In this document: positions 63,746-64,000 of the stretch, piece by piece
How positions within the stretch are numbered: position 1 is the first letter of the stretch
Layout: each line of letters opens with the position of its first letter
Origin: Mechercharimyces sp. CAU 1602
GTDB taxonomy: Bacteria > Bacillota > Bacilli > Thermoactinomycetales > JANTPT01
DNA: 64,000 nucleotides
Assembly: GCF_024753565.1 (NCBI RefSeq)
Contig: NZ_JANTPT010000001.1
Coordinates: 1,939,336 to 2,003,335 of the forward strand
Direction: 5' to 3'
Program-made: the position numbers and the translations under genes
Notes under the pieces: generated by a model
Seen by the model: the letters and a program-made list of their open reading frames with translations, nothing else
What the model was told of the DNA's origin: nothing
The model's database searches: none

Positions 63746-64000
63746 TTACAAACGCGGGTCTTTTAAAAGTCGCTCCAATTCTTCCTTATGATTGGTTTCA
63801 TCGGCGATCATATCTTCCAACTGAATCTTGAGTGCGATTTCCCCAACTGCTTCTGCTTGATCCATTCGCTCTTTGTAACGTTTAATGGTAGCCGCTTCTT
63901 CATCGCGCGCATGTTGGAGCATCGTACGAACATCACTGATCATCTTAACAGGTTTCGGTTCTACTACTGGGTCTCCCCCAAGAGTAGCAATCTTTTCAGC
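63746..64000 (-). CDS. Ferritin-like/bacterioferritin-type protein (5' end outside window)
   Basis: The last 84 codons of a ferritin-like four-helix protein. The frame is open to the right edge, so the start is not in the window and the ATG at 63943 is internal. AEKIATLGGDPVVEP before it and HARDEEAATIKRYKERMDQA then DMIADETNHKEELERLL match the last two helices of bacterioferritin-like proteins, with EE...E and DExxH metal ligands. It probably stores iron or acts as an oxidase. A strong terminator follows. Confidence 0.82.
   Translation of the reverse strand, partial: AEKIATLGGDPVVEPKPVKMISDVRTMLQHARDEEAATIKRYKERMDQAEAVGEIALKIQLEDMIADETNHKEELERLLKDPRL

Overview
The window looks like chromosomal DNA of a Gram-positive, endospore-forming member of the Bacillales. 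Supporting signs are strong AGGAGG-type ribosome sites, frequent TTG and GTG starts, a sufCDSUB Fe-S operon, a SigI/RsgI pair, an AbrB-type regulator, a bacilliredoxin, DUF1128 and DUF2203 proteins, a pdhABCD operon and a secreted immune-inhibitor-A protease. The phenylalanine dehydrogenase at 16.7-17.9 kb strongly recalls the Thermoactinomyces enzyme, so Thermoactinomycetaceae is my best guess; that is inference from remembered sequence, not a search.

Layout. 0-2.5 kb: end of a secreted M6 protease and a YdeI-like protein. 2.5-8.2 kb: the suf operon, with a recognisable promoter overlapped by a Fur-like site, and a divergent mini zinc-ribbon gene. 8.2-16 kb: BCCT osmolyte transporter, oligoendopeptidase F, an AhpD-like protein, a helical-repeat protein, a TlpA-like thioredoxin, UppP, a VOC protein and an MBL-fold hydrolase. 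16-20 kb: phenylalanine dehydrogenase with two PaaG/PaaF-like crotonases, then an AbrB-like regulator. 20-25 kb: rsgI, sigI and an acyl-CoA synthetase. 25-31 kb: esterase, serine hydrolase, SRPBCC and AIM24 proteins, flavohaemoglobin (hmp) under a CRP/FNR-type site, and a membrane-anchored GRDP-like protein with a Cys/Gly-rich tail. 31-32.5 kb: an AT-rich island with an orphan membrane protein, a decayed plus-strand gene and a possible small RNA. 32.5-37.1 kb: bacilliredoxin, IclR regulator and aconitase with a Fur-like box between the last two. 37-43.6 kb: orphan ABC ATPase, CRP/FNR regulator and a hutU-hutI-(coiled coil)-hutG operon. 43.6-46.9 kb: a sulfotransferase and a double glycosyltransferase, followed on the same strand by three tandem mini membrane proteins and a terminator. 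47-53 kb: lipoprotein, small secreted protein, MBL hydrolase, WYL regulator, YhdH-type reductase and a PA/M28 aminopeptidase. 53-57 kb: histidine kinase, response regulator and DCC thiol oxidoreductase in one unit, plus small conserved proteins. 57-62.5 kb: pdhABCD with a promoter and a leader of about 250 nt. 62.5-64 kb: a lipoprotein and the end of a ferritin-like gene.

Working links. The suf operon supplies Fe-S clusters to enzymes such as the neighbouring aconitase; both have Fur-like sites upstream. PDH feeds acetyl-CoA into the aconitase-containing cycle, histidine degradation yields glutamate, and phenylalanine dehydrogenase deaminates phenylalanine. The CRP/FNR regulator is a candidate for the TGTGA-N6-TCACA site of hmp, which sits at the position expected for direct activation. 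I see no rRNA, tRNA, CRISPR array, prophage or complete insertion sequence.
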